The notes beneath the pieces were generated by a model. It had not been told where the DNA came from and ran no database searches. It saw nothing but the letters and a program-made list of their open reading frames with translations. From the NCBI GenBank assembly GCA_002381485.1, contig DFTJ01000017.1, positions 65,576-76,880 of the forward strand: DNA of 11,305 nt, given 5' to 3'. This document shows positions 4,937 through 11,305 of this stretch, in pieces. Origin of the DNA: Candidatus Saccharibacteria bacterium UBA4215 (GTDB lineage: Bacteria > Patescibacteriota > Saccharimonadia > Saccharimonadales > Saccharimonadaceae). Within the stretch, counting starts at the first letter, position 1; every line of letters begins with the position of its first letter. The position numbers and the translations under genes are program-made.

Positions 4937-5254
4937 TTGATGAGTTCGCTCCATGTGGCAGTTCGCACAAACCACTTCGCACTTAGCGAGCTCAGTATCA
5001 ATTTTAACACGATTATTATAATTCACTAGTGTTGCAATGTTATATTGCTTGTCACGGACATGGTCAAACTGCATTACATAGTATGGATATCTCTTGCCGC
5101 AATCCGTGCACGGACGATCCTTCTTGCGGCGAACATATGCTCGCATCTTCTCCTTTGTTTGTTTTGCGCTAGCAATATACACAATCTTATTTTTTAAGTA
5201 ATGTTTCTTACTGCTAACGGCTCTTCGTGGGTCATTTGGATTGCTATACGCCAT
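4910..5254 (-). CDS. HNH endonuclease-like protein ending inside tRNA-Trp
   Basis: A 114-residue basic protein. The C-terminal half carries an HNH/zinc-finger pattern: Cys49-x2-Cys52, FDH with His65 as probable general base, Asn residues around 78-81, then Cys96-x2-Cys99-His100 and His105. The two CxxC pairs would bind a structural zinc. The N-terminal half is Lys/Arg-rich and helical. HNH proteins of this size are frequent as free-standing nucleases in bacterial and phage DNA; the target is unknown. The start ATG (5254-5252) follows a GAGG about three bases upstream. The last eight codons and the TAA stop are the first 27 bases of tRNA-Trp, so HNH and tRNA probably share a transcript, and processing at the tRNA 5' end would cut this mRNA. 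It also overlaps the recombinase CDS by nine bases (4910-4918) on the opposite strand. Confidence 0.75.
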   Translation of the reverse strand: MAYSNPNDPRRAVSSKKHYLKNKIVYIASAKQTKEKMRAYVRRKKDRPCTDCGKRYPYYVMQFDHVRDKQYNIATLVNYNNRVKIDTELAKCEVVCANCHMERTHQRGIVQRLV

Positions 5255-5302
5255 AGCCTCACTTTAGTATGCAATAATTATCAAACGATTAAATCATGCA
5301 AC

Positions 5303-5331
5303 TTTTATACAGTGGCTGATTCTGCTACCAT
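5303..5331 (+). promoter_or_regulatory. Candidate ndh promoter with extended -10
   Basis: TGC-TACCAT (5323-5331) fits an extended -10 element; a 17-nt spacer leads back to a poor -35, TTTTAT (5303-5308). Start would be near 5338, inside the CATAAGCTTA element (5335-5344). The 112 bases between HNH and ndh contain no gene. Confidence 0.35.
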
Positions 5332-5334
5332 AAA

Positions 5335-5344
5335 CATAAGCTTA
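5335..5344. repeat. CATAAGCTTA element, copy 1 (upstream of ndh)
   Basis: An exact 10-base element containing the palindrome TAAGCTTA, 22 bases before the ndh start; an identical copy lies at 6539-6548 in the promoter of the glucan operon. A shared operator is possible. Confidence 0.4.
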
Positions 5345-5366
5345 AAAATAACACAAAAGGAGTTGC

Positions 5367-6524
5367 GTGAACGTAGTCATTGTCGGGGGAGGGTTCGCTG
5401 GCGTCAAGGCCGCACTAGAGCTGAGCAAACGTCATATTGGCCGCATTACGCTTATTTCGGATGAGGATTATTTTCTTCACCACGCGACGCTCTATGCAAC
5501 TGCAACCGGCAAAAGTATGGCCGAGTCTGTGATTCCCCTTAAGCAGATCTTCGAGAACCATCCCAATGTGACGGTTGTTCACGACAAGGCGACATCGATT
5601 GACCCTACTCGCCGCATTATAAAAGGCGCTAAGAAACAATACCACTACGACAAGGTCATTATGGCCCTTGGGTCAGTCACGACGTACTTTGGCATCAAAG
5701 GCATGGCCGAACACTGCTACGGCATCAAAAGCCTCGAGGACATTAAGAAGTTTCAGAATCATATTCACGAAGCCGTTGTCCAGAACAAGCTGGATAAGGA
5801 CTACGTCATTATCGGCGCAGGGCCAACAGGCGTCGAGCTAGCCGGAGCACTGTGTCAGTACTTGCATTCAACTATCAAACTTCACCGTTTAAACCACTCA
5901 AATACTCGCGTCACACTTGTCGAGGCTGCTCCTCGCATTTTACCGCGCATGTCACCGACTGCTTCTAGGATTGTAGGTCGGCGACTAAAGAAAATGGGCA
6001 TCCGAGTGCTCACTAATCACAAAGTCGAAGCACTTGATGATGACTACATCCTCGTGGAAGGCAAAAAGATCGACACAAAAACCGCAATCTGGACGTCAGG
6101 AGTTGCCAACAACCCCTTCTTTAGTAAGCATCCTGATATCTTTGACCTGGCACCCAATGGGCGGGTCAATGTCGATGAATATTTGCAGGCAGCAAAAAAT
6201 ATATACGTCATCGGTGACAACAATACTGTCAAATACAGCGGTACGGCCTGGCCAGCAATGGCTCAGGCGAGCTTTGTTGCCAAACACTTTTCTCGCATTG
6301 TCACAAAGCGCCAGCCAAAGCCCTTTCGCCCCCGTTCTTACATGAGCGGCGTACCAGTTGGAGAAGGATGGGGCTACGTTGAATGGCTAGGGGTATACGC
6401 AGCTGGAAAATTTGGCGCATGGGTGCGACGTCAGATGGAACTTGCCGGTTATCGGCAGTTTGTTTCGCGCAAAAAAGCCAAGGAGCTTTGGCGCGCACAC
6501 AACATCCCTGAAATTGACGCCTAA
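5367..6524 (+). CDS. ndh: Type II NADH:quinone oxidoreductase (NDH-2)
   Basis: A 385-residue FAD-dependent oxidoreductase that passes electrons from NADH to membrane quinone without pumping ions. The first Rossmann motif GGGFAG (7-12) binds FAD and the second, GAGPTGVELAG (150-160), binds NADH; the FAD-phosphate motif IGDNN is at 282-286, followed by the NDH-2-type AMAQASFVAKH segment with the Ala-Gln pair near the quinone site (about 299-300). The C-terminus has an amphipathic, aromatic and basic stretch (GWGYVEWLGVYAAGKFG onward) typical of the membrane-anchoring helices; there is no transmembrane helix or signal peptide. Length is near the family norm of about 400. Translation starts at GTG 5367, preceded by AAAAGGAG (5355-5362) at a short 4-nt spacing; the residues after it are the canonical FAD strand, so no earlier start is needed. 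It is a single-gene unit; the next operon has its own promoter. Sulfide:quinone reductase is less likely because the expected redox cysteines are absent. Confidence 0.9.
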   Translation: MNVVIVGGGFAGVKAALELSKRHIGRITLISDEDYFLHHATLYATATGKSMAESVIPLKQIFENHPNVTVVHDKATSIDPTRRIIKGAKKQYHYDKVIMALGSVTTYFGIKGMAEHCYGIKSLEDIKKFQNHIHEAVVQNKLDKDYVIIGAGPTGVELAGALCQYLHSTIKLHRLNHSNTRVTLVEAAPRILPRMSPTASRIVGRRLKKMGIRVLTNHKVEALDDDYILVEGKKIDTKTAIWTSGVANNPFFSKHPDIFDLAPNGRVNVDEYLQAAKNIYVIGDNNTVKYSGTAWPAMAQASFVAKHFSRIVTKRQPKPFRPRSYMSGVPVGEGWGYVEWLGVYAAGKFGAWVRRQMELAGYRQFVSRKKAKELWRAHNIPEIDA

Positions 6525-6529
6525 TGTTG

Positions 6530-6558
6530 TTGTAAAAGCATAAGCTTACATCTATAAT
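6530..6558 (+). promoter_or_regulatory. Promoter of the alpha-glucan operon (TTGTAA-17-TATAAT)
   Basis: -35 TTGTAA (6530-6535), 17-nt spacer, perfect -10 TATAAT (6553-6558); start near 6565, leader about 60 nt. GTTGTAA (6529-6535) and TTACAAC (6558-6564) form a 7-bp inverted repeat bracketing the promoter core, and CATAAGCTTA lies within the spacer, so repression by a dimeric regulator is plausible. Confidence 0.7.
6539..6548. repeat. CATAAGCTTA element, copy 2 (in the glucan promoter spacer)
   Basis: Identical to 5335-5344. Its TAAGCTTA palindrome (6541-6548) sits in the middle of the 17-nt spacer between -35 and -10, where a bound protein would block polymerase. Confidence 0.4.
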
Positions 6559-6596
6559 TACAACCAACAACTAGGAACACACAAAGGAGAACTCGG

Positions 6597-6612
6597 CTTG
6601 CCTACGGGCAGG
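6597..6612 (+). promoter_or_regulatory. UNCG-tetraloop hairpin between ribosome binding site and glycosyltransferase start
   Basis: CTTGCC (6597-6602) pairs with GGCAGG (6607-6612), with one U-G pair, closed by a C(UACG)G tetraloop, one of the most stable RNA loops. GGCAGG is repeated at 6617-6622 and could be an alternative partner. The only strong Shine-Dalgarno, AAAGGAG (6583-6589), is 36 bases from the ATG at 6626, so the hairpin may bridge the gap, or the GC-rich patch (about 6595-6624) may be an inserted palindromic repeat. Confidence 0.55.
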
Positions 6613-6625
6613 CCAAGGCAGGGGT

Positions 6626-7861
6626 ATGAACATATTAATGCTGGGCTGGGAGTTACCGCCGCATAACAGTGGTGGATTAGGTGTTGCCTGCTATCATCTT
6701 GCCAAAGCTCTTGCCTTAAAAGGCACTTCTATCGATTTCGTCGTGCCCTACTCTGCTGTGCACGAAAACATTGACTTTATGACTGTTCATAACGCCACAA
6801 AGCTATCCCCCCTCGACAGGTACGGCCTAGGTGCATACGACAGTAAGTTCTTGATTTCTGGAAACAATGACGCCGAAACAAGCCACCTGACCGACATACG
6901 AAGCGTTCAGCGACAGTACACAAAGTACGTCGAACGCCATATTGAAAAAGGGGTTGCAACATATGATGCTATTCACGCTCACGACTGGTTGACGATGGAA
7001 GCCGGTATCCGAGCCAAGCAGATGACAGACGCGCCGTTAATCGTCCACGTCCACTCGACGGAGTTTGATCGTTCTGGCGGAGCAAGCGGCAACCCAATCG
7101 CTCGCGAAATTGAATACCAAGGCCTTATCGTGGCCGACAGAATTATTGCCGTCAGCGCCGTCACGAAGCGAATCATCATCGAGCAGTATGGTATTCCAGC
7201 CGATAAAATCGAAGTCGTCCATAATGCGATCGACACAGCTAGCTTTGACGACGGCTACGAGTATGATCGCCGCACCTACAAGTACCTTGAAAGCCTAAAG
7301 TCAGAGGGCTACACCGTAATCAGCGCCGTCACGCGTCTGACAATTCAGAAAGGATTAACGAATCTCGTACGCGCTCTTGCGATGGCTTCTGAAAAATACG
7401 ATCGTCTTGCGCTGCTGCTTGCTGGTGACGGCGAACAGCGTGACGAGCTAATTTCGCTCGCTTCTGAGTTGGGTGTTTCGGATAAGATATTCTTTACCGG
7501 CTTTGTACGCGGCAAACAATGGCGCGACTCCTACAGCGTTTCGGATGTATTCGTCCTGAGCTCAATCAGTGAACCGTTTGGCCTTACCGCGCTCGAAGCC
7601 GCCCACCACGATACGGCTCTCGTTCTCTCCAAACAATCTGGTGTCGCCGAGGTGCTCCATAACGTGCTGAAATATGACTTCTGGGATGTCGAGCGTTTAG
7701 CTGATCAGATTGTTGGAGTGGCGACTTCTCCAGCACTTAAAACATCGTTAAAGCAGAATGTCATGCAGGAGTATGCTCAACTTTCATGGGATGATGTTGC
7801 TGCACAACTGCACATACTTTATGGCGCTGCCCGACAGCCACGCGAGAGGGTGCTGGTATGA
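6626..7861 (+). CDS. Glycosyltransferase, GT4/GT5 type, likely glycogen synthase
   Basis: A 411-residue GT-B enzyme. The N-terminal Rossmann domain has the glycine loop NSGGLG (14-19), HAHDW (117-121) and HVHSTEFDRSGG (141-152). The C-terminal donor domain has RLTIQKG with Arg237 and Lys242, and EPFGLTALE (316-324), the E-x7-E motif of retaining GT4/GT5 enzymes. It probably transfers glucose from a sugar nucleotide to the end of an alpha-1,4-glucan; the role follows from the next two genes, which degrade such glucans. A different GT4 acceptor remains possible. ATG 6626 is the start because no in-frame start codon lies between it and the upstream region; a TTG at 6598 is better spaced from the ribosome binding site but opens another frame that stops after 22 codons at 6666. 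No signal peptide. First gene of the operon; it overlaps the next by ATGA (7858-7861). Confidence 0.85.
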   Translation: MNILMLGWELPPHNSGGLGVACYHLAKALALKGTSIDFVVPYSAVHENIDFMTVHNATKLSPLDRYGLGAYDSKFLISGNNDAETSHLTDIRSVQRQYTKYVERHIEKGVATYDAIHAHDWLTMEAGIRAKQMTDAPLIVHVHSTEFDRSGGASGNPIAREIEYQGLIVADRIIAVSAVTKRIIIEQYGIPADKIEVVHNAIDTASFDDGYEYDRRTYKYLESLKSEGYTVISAVTRLTIQKGLTNLVRALAMASEKYDRLALLLAGDGEQRDELISLASELGVSDKIFFTGFVRGKQWRDSYSVSDVFVLSSISEPFGLTALEAAHHDTALVLSKQSGVAEVLHNVLKYDFWDVERLADQIVGVATSPALKTSLKQNVMQEYAQLSWDDVAAQLHILYGAARQPRERVLV

Positions 7862-9087
7862 GCAAGCGCGGTATTACGCTATACCTACACGTCCACCAGC
7901 CATACCGGCTGCGGGACTATACCGTATTTGATACGGCAAATACCCACGACTATTTTGTCGACCCCGATCCGCTTAGTGGGCGCAACAACGAAAAAATATT
8001 CCGTAAAGTCGCAGATAAATCCTATCGGCCGATGAACCAGTTGCTTGAGAAGCTTTTGCAAACGCATCCGGATTTCAAAGTGTCTTTGTCAATCACCGGC
8101 ACCCTGCTAGAGCAAGCTGAACAGTGGGGACAAGATGTGATCGATAGTTTTCGCCGCCTTGTTGAAACTGGACGTGTCGAAATTGTAGCCGAAACGTATC
8201 ACCACTCACTCGCCTTCTTTTATAGCCGAGCCGAATTCGAATCGCAGGTTGAAGCGCACAAAGCGAAGATACGAGAGCTTTTTGGCGTCGAGACATCTGT
8301 GTTTCGTAACACCGAGCTCGCCTACAATGACGAGCTAGCTCAGTGGGCAGATCAATATGGTTTTAAGGGCATCTTAGCTGAAGGCTGGGATCCGGTACTT
8401 GACTGGCGGAGCCCAAACTTTGTCTATCGACCAGAAGGCACAAAGGACATTTCGCTGCTCATGAAGAATTACCGTCTCAGTGATGATCTGGCATTTCGCT
8501 TTAGCAACAAGTCTTGGGCTGAGTGGCCTCTGACCGTCGATAAGTATAGCGAGTGGATGAACGCATCAATCAACGACCAGCCTCTCGTTAATTTATTCAT
8601 GGACTACGAAACCTTCGGAGAGCACCAATGGGCTGATACCGGCATCTTTGATTTCTTTGAAGATTTTGTCGGACGCTGGCTGGCAGACGAGAATAATACC
8701 TTCTACACTGTGTCTGAAGCCATTGAAGCCCACTCACCTGCAGGAACGATTAGTATGCCCTCAACCGTCACTTGGGCTGATGCAGAGCGCGACCTGACCG
8801 CCTGGATAGGTAATAGTATGCAAAAAGAGGCGTTGCAGCACTTATATGCACTTGAAAAAGACATCCTCCGCACCGAAGACGACCAACTTATATCCGATTG
8901 GCGCCGCCTCCAGACATCTGACCACGCGTACTATATGTGCACCAAATGGTTCACAGACGGCGATGTCCATGCCTACTTTAGCCCGTACGAGTCTCCGTAT
9001 GATGCGTTTTTATACTATATGAACGCTATTAGAGACCTTCGCTGGCGTTTGCATGCTCATCACAAAACAGGAGGGCTGAGTGGCTAG
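7858..9087 (+). CDS. GH57 family glycoside hydrolase (alpha-amylase / 4-alpha-glucanotransferase type)
   Basis: A 409-residue GH57 enzyme with the conserved regions in order: HVHQP (11-15), ETYHHS (112-117), FRNTELAY (149-156) with Glu153 the likely nucleophile, and MDYETFGEH (248-256) with Asp249 the likely acid/base; the end FSPYESPYDAFLYYMNAIRDLRWR is family-like. GH57 members cleave or rearrange alpha-1,4-glucans in a (beta/alpha)7 barrel. Hydrolase, transferase and branching activities cannot be separated from sequence alone, but the length is shorter than most branching enzymes. No signal peptide, so the substrate is cytoplasmic. A purine-rich GAGAGGG (7844-7850) precedes the ATG by 7 bases, inside the previous gene; the stop overlaps the GH15 start by 8 bases. 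The set of glycogen-synthase-like, GH57 and GH15 genes recalls the glycogen cluster of methanogens such as Methanocaldococcus. Confidence 0.9.
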   Translation: MSKRGITLYLHVHQPYRLRDYTVFDTANTHDYFVDPDPLSGRNNEKIFRKVADKSYRPMNQLLEKLLQTHPDFKVSLSITGTLLEQAEQWGQDVIDSFRRLVETGRVEIVAETYHHSLAFFYSRAEFESQVEAHKAKIRELFGVETSVFRNTELAYNDELAQWADQYGFKGILAEGWDPVLDWRSPNFVYRPEGTKDISLLMKNYRLSDDLAFRFSNKSWAEWPLTVDKYSEWMNASINDQPLVNLFMDYETFGEHQWADTGIFDFFEDFVGRWLADENNTFYTVSEAIEAHSPAGTISMPSTVTWADAERDLTAWIGNSMQKEALQHLYALEKDILRTEDDQLISDWRRLQTSDHAYYMCTKWFTDGDVHAYFSPYESPYDAFLYYMNAIRDLRWRLHAHHKTGGLSG

Positions 9088-11017
9088 GCCGATTGTCTTA
9101 AGTAACGGCGAACTTCATGTTGGCCTCAACAAGTTTGGGCTGGTGCATGACTTCTACTACCCCTACGTCGGGTTTGAGAACCATGCTGGCGGTAGTCATT
9201 TGCGCCATAAAGTAGGTATTTTCATTGATGGTGCCATCAGCTGGCTGGATAACGGAGATTGGGAGTTCCGGTTTGAGTACCCGCATACTGCGTTGATTGG
9301 CCATACCCGAGCCAAAAACGACAAGCTTAACGTTATTCTAGAGTTTGATGATGCGGTTGACGCCGAAACAAGTGTCTTTATGCGCAACGTGCATGTTATC
9401 AACCTTGGCAACGAAGCAAGGGAGATTAAGCTATACATGCACCAAGCATTCGCAATCGGTGATTCGCGTAGCAATACCGACACAGCTCAGTATCTGCCAG
9501 ACAGTGACGCCATCCTGCACTACCGAGGCCGTCGCGCCTTTGTGATCGCCGGCCAGTACAATGAAAAGCCCTTCGACCAATATTCGATTGGCCTTTTCGG
9601 TATAGAGGGACACGAAGGCAGCTTCCGCGATGCTGAAGACGGGCAGCTCGATGGTAATAACGTCGAGCATGGTCGGGTTGACTCGGTACTTGGATTTACG
9701 ATGAATGTTGCCGCCAAAAGTTCAGAACGTGCCCACTACTGGGTAAGCGCCGGCATGTCTATTCGTGAAGCGCTGTATATTCATCGTCAGATGCTTGATG
9801 ATGGTATGCATGCTCGTATCCACAAAACTGCCGCCTGGTGGCACAAATGGCTGTCTCCTGCCCTAAAGCTGATCGACCATGTGCCTGTTGATCATCGCCC
9901 GCTTTTCCTGCACAGCATTATGATTATGAAGTCCCAAATGGACAAACGGGGTGCAATCATTGCCAGCACCGATAGTACAATGCTGAACTATTCTCGTGAC
10001 GCCTACGGGTATAGTTGGCCCCGGGACGGTGCGTATGTTCTATGGCCATTTATTCGAATGGGCTATAAAGACGAACCCTACCGATTCTTCGAGTTTTGTC
10101 GACGTGGCATGCACCCTAGTGGCTATATGATGCACAAATACCGTGCCGATGGCGCCCTTGGTAGTAGTTGGCATCCCTACGTCCACGGTGATATGGTTGC
10201 CCCACCGATTCAAGAAGACGAAACGGCGATCGTTGTCTTTATGTTTGCGCAGTTCTATCACACCCAGCAAGACTCAGCTCTGATTAAGGACTTCTATGGT
10301 TCAATGATTGTGCCGATGGCGGAATTCCTCGCCGAGTATGTTGATAGCAGTTCGGGCCTTCCGAAGCCGAGCTATGATCTGTGGGAGCAAGACTACATGA
10401 CAACCACATACTCAACTGCGGTCACGTACGGTGGTCTACTGGCTGCTGCCGAGCTTGCTGCCATCGCCGGAGACGAAGCGCATGAAGTGAAGTGGCGCAC
10501 TGCTGCCGAGGATATTCAAGTAGCGGCTCACAGGCATCTGTTCAACGAAGACCGTAAGTCATTCTATAAGGGTATTCGCTACGATTCCGGCTCGCCCGTT
10601 GCTGACGAGACAATCGATCTTTCGGCTACTTTTGGCGCATTTATGTTCGGGCTATTCGCAATTGAAAGCACCGAAATGAAACAATCCATTCAAACAATAA
10701 CCAGTACTTTCAATCCTTCACCCGAAAAGCCAGGTCTGCCTCGCTACGAAAACGACGACTATCGACGTACCGACGATACAGTAACGGGCAATTATTGGTT
10801 CATCACTACCCTTTGGCATGCCCAGTACTTACTAGAGGTTGGTGATAGTGCGGGGGCAATGGCAATACTGAGCTGGGTAAAATCTCACGCTCTGTCTACC
10901 GGCATGCTCGCTGAGCAAATTAACCCAAAGACAAGCGAAACGATTGCACCAGCTCCCCTGACCTGGTCACACGCCGAATACGTCTCAACAATGCTTGATA
11001 GCATTGAACGGAGATAA
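9080..11017 (+). CDS. GH15 family glucoamylase / glucodextranase-type enzyme
   Basis: A 645-residue GH15 protein of the prokaryotic type: an N-terminal beta-sandwich domain (about 1-255), then an (alpha/alpha)6 barrel. Barrel motifs are SRDAYGYSWPRDGAY (305-319) lining the active site, PPIQEDET (375-382), SYDLWE (431-436) with Glu436 the likely general acid, MLAEQ (609-613) with Glu612 the likely general base, and PLTWSHAEY (626-634). It should release glucose from the non-reducing ends of alpha-glucans in the cytoplasm, completing breakdown begun by the GH57 enzyme; trehalose or isomalto-linked substrates are known in the family and cannot be excluded. Starts at GTG 9080, preceded by AGGAGGG (9069-9075), overlapping the GH57 end by 8 bases, so translation is coupled. 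No signal peptide. Length is usual for archaeal/bacterial GH15. Confidence 0.9.
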   Translation: MARPIVLSNGELHVGLNKFGLVHDFYYPYVGFENHAGGSHLRHKVGIFIDGAISWLDNGDWEFRFEYPHTALIGHTRAKNDKLNVILEFDDAVDAETSVFMRNVHVINLGNEAREIKLYMHQAFAIGDSRSNTDTAQYLPDSDAILHYRGRRAFVIAGQYNEKPFDQYSIGLFGIEGHEGSFRDAEDGQLDGNNVEHGRVDSVLGFTMNVAAKSSERAHYWVSAGMSIREALYIHRQMLDDGMHARIHKTAAWWHKWLSPALKLIDHVPVDHRPLFLHSIMIMKSQMDKRGAIIASTDSTMLNYSRDAYGYSWPRDGAYVLWPFIRMGYKDEPYRFFEFCRRGMHPSGYMMHKYRADGALGSSWHPYVHGDMVAPPIQEDETAIVVFMFAQFYHTQQDSALIKDFYGSMIVPMAEFLAEYVDSSSGLPKPSYDLWEQDYMTTTYSTAVTYGGLLAAAELAAIAGDEAHEVKWRTAAEDIQVAAHRHLFNEDRKSFYKGIRYDSGSPVADETIDLSATFGAFMFGLFAIESTEMKQSIQTITSTFNPSPEKPGLPRYENDDYRRTDDTVTGNYWFITTLWHAQYLLEVGDSAGAMAILSWVKSHALSTGMLAEQINPKTSETIAPAPLTWSHAEYVSTMLDSIERR

Positions 11018-11023
11018 CTGCAT

Positions 11024-11305
11024 ATGGGTGGATTCTTACATACCAGAGAGCGCGGCTATGCGATTAAAGACATCGCTAAAAAGTTAGGCCTACTATACTT
11101 TGGCTCGGTTGACCATCGAAACGACGACCACGAGGTCATACGAGGCCTTACGGTGTCGACAACGCACAAAGATAGGCATTATGCCGTCGGCTCTTACGAC
11201 GGCTACGATATTGCGCTCGTCGATCGCTACGACACGAACGTAATTGGCCGAACTAAGGAAAAACATAACTGGGCCATACTCCAGGTGACACTTCACCCTG
11301 ACGTG
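11024..11305 (+). CDS. Conserved protein of unknown function, N-terminal part
   Basis: The frame is open from ATG 11024 to the right edge, giving 94 residues of a longer protein. GGAGAT (11010-11015), inside the end of the GH15 gene, is a well-placed ribosome binding site, and only six bases separate the two genes, so it belongs to the operon. The N-terminus (HTRERGYAIKDIAKKLGL) is a helix, followed by a beta-rich stretch with HYAVGSYDGYDIALVDRYD and HNWAILQVTLHP, which looks like an alternating-strand small domain. No membrane segment or catalytic motif is visible in this part. I have the impression of a protein conserved in Saccharibacteria, but give no function. Confidence 0.75.
   Translation, partial: MGGFLHTRERGYAIKDIAKKLGLLYFGSVDHRNDDHEVIRGLTVSTTHKDRHYAVGSYDGYDIALVDRYDTNVIGRTKEKHNWAILQVTLHPDV

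Noticed and set aside
4782-4982. 66-residue minus-strand frame covering tRNA-Trp
   Set aside because: It is a translation of the tRNA and HNH 3' end in another frame, with no start signal.
5255-5300. GATAAT (5282-5277, minus strand) as the HNH/tRNA promoter
   Set aside because: The -10 match is good but no acceptable -35 is found at 16-18 nt, so it was not listed as a feature.
6617-6624. GGCAGGGG identical to the tRNA-Trp acceptor/CCA complement (4863-4870)
   Set aside because: Eight bases only, the flanks do not match, and it sits in an unrelated leader; no sign of a second att site.
9196-9717. Several minus-strand frames of 65-95 codons opposite the GH15 gene
   Set aside because: They are shadows of a well-supported gene, with low-complexity composition and no ribosome binding sites.
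1-11305. CRISPR array or recoded genetic code
   Set aside because: No regularly spaced direct repeats were seen; TGA is used as a stop and the tRNA-Trp anticodon is CCA, so the standard code applies.

Overview
The window looks like a chromosome segment from a Patescibacteria (CPR) bacterium, most likely a Candidatus Saccharibacteria (TM7) relative. The basis is overall protein style, compact overlapping genes, a lone type II NADH dehydrogenase, and an archaeal-type glycogen/alpha-glucan gene set; this is inference from recognition, not a database result. The genetic code is standard: TGA is used as a stop and the tRNA-Trp has anticodon CCA, which argues against the UGA=Gly lineages (Absconditabacteria, Gracilibacteria).

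Left part (1-4936). The window opens inside the C-terminal half of a P1B-2 (Zn/Cd/Pb-type) metal ATPase whose catalytic DKTGT motif reads DKTKT. After 355 bases of non-coding but heavily dyad-rich DNA comes a small mobile-element module: a DUF3768 gene, a divergent replication-relaxation-like winged-helix gene, a small ribbon-helix-helix-like protein with its own operator/promoter block, a 72-residue hypothetical protein, and a 544-residue large serine recombinase. The recombinase gene runs antisense through the tRNA-Trp terminator and into the tRNA-Trp gene, which marks that tRNA as the probable integration site.

Junction (4824-5254). tRNA-Trp (minus strand, encoded CCA, good Rho-independent terminator) is completely covered by protein-coding sequence: an HNH-type gene ends inside its 5' part on the same strand, and the recombinase ends inside it on the opposite strand.

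Right part (5255-11305). This is ordinary-looking chromosome: a type II NADH:quinone oxidoreductase, then a tight operon with a strong promoter (TTGTAA-17-TATAAT) encoding a GT4/GT5-like glycosyltransferase (glycogen-synthase type), a GH57 alpha-amylase-type enzyme, a GH15 glucoamylase-type enzyme and the start of a conserved protein of unknown function. Overlaps of 4 and 8 bp and a 6-base gap indicate translational coupling. None of the three sugar enzymes has a signal peptide, so they probably build and degrade an intracellular alpha-glucan. The ndh and glucan-operon upstream regions share an exact 10-mer (CATAAGCTTA), a possible common operator.

The most notable items are the fully protein-overlapped tRNA-Trp/recombinase junction, the two overlapping face-to-face promoters whose shared space is a 20-bp palindrome next to the RHH-like gene, and the switch-like RNA leader ahead of the DUF3768 gene.
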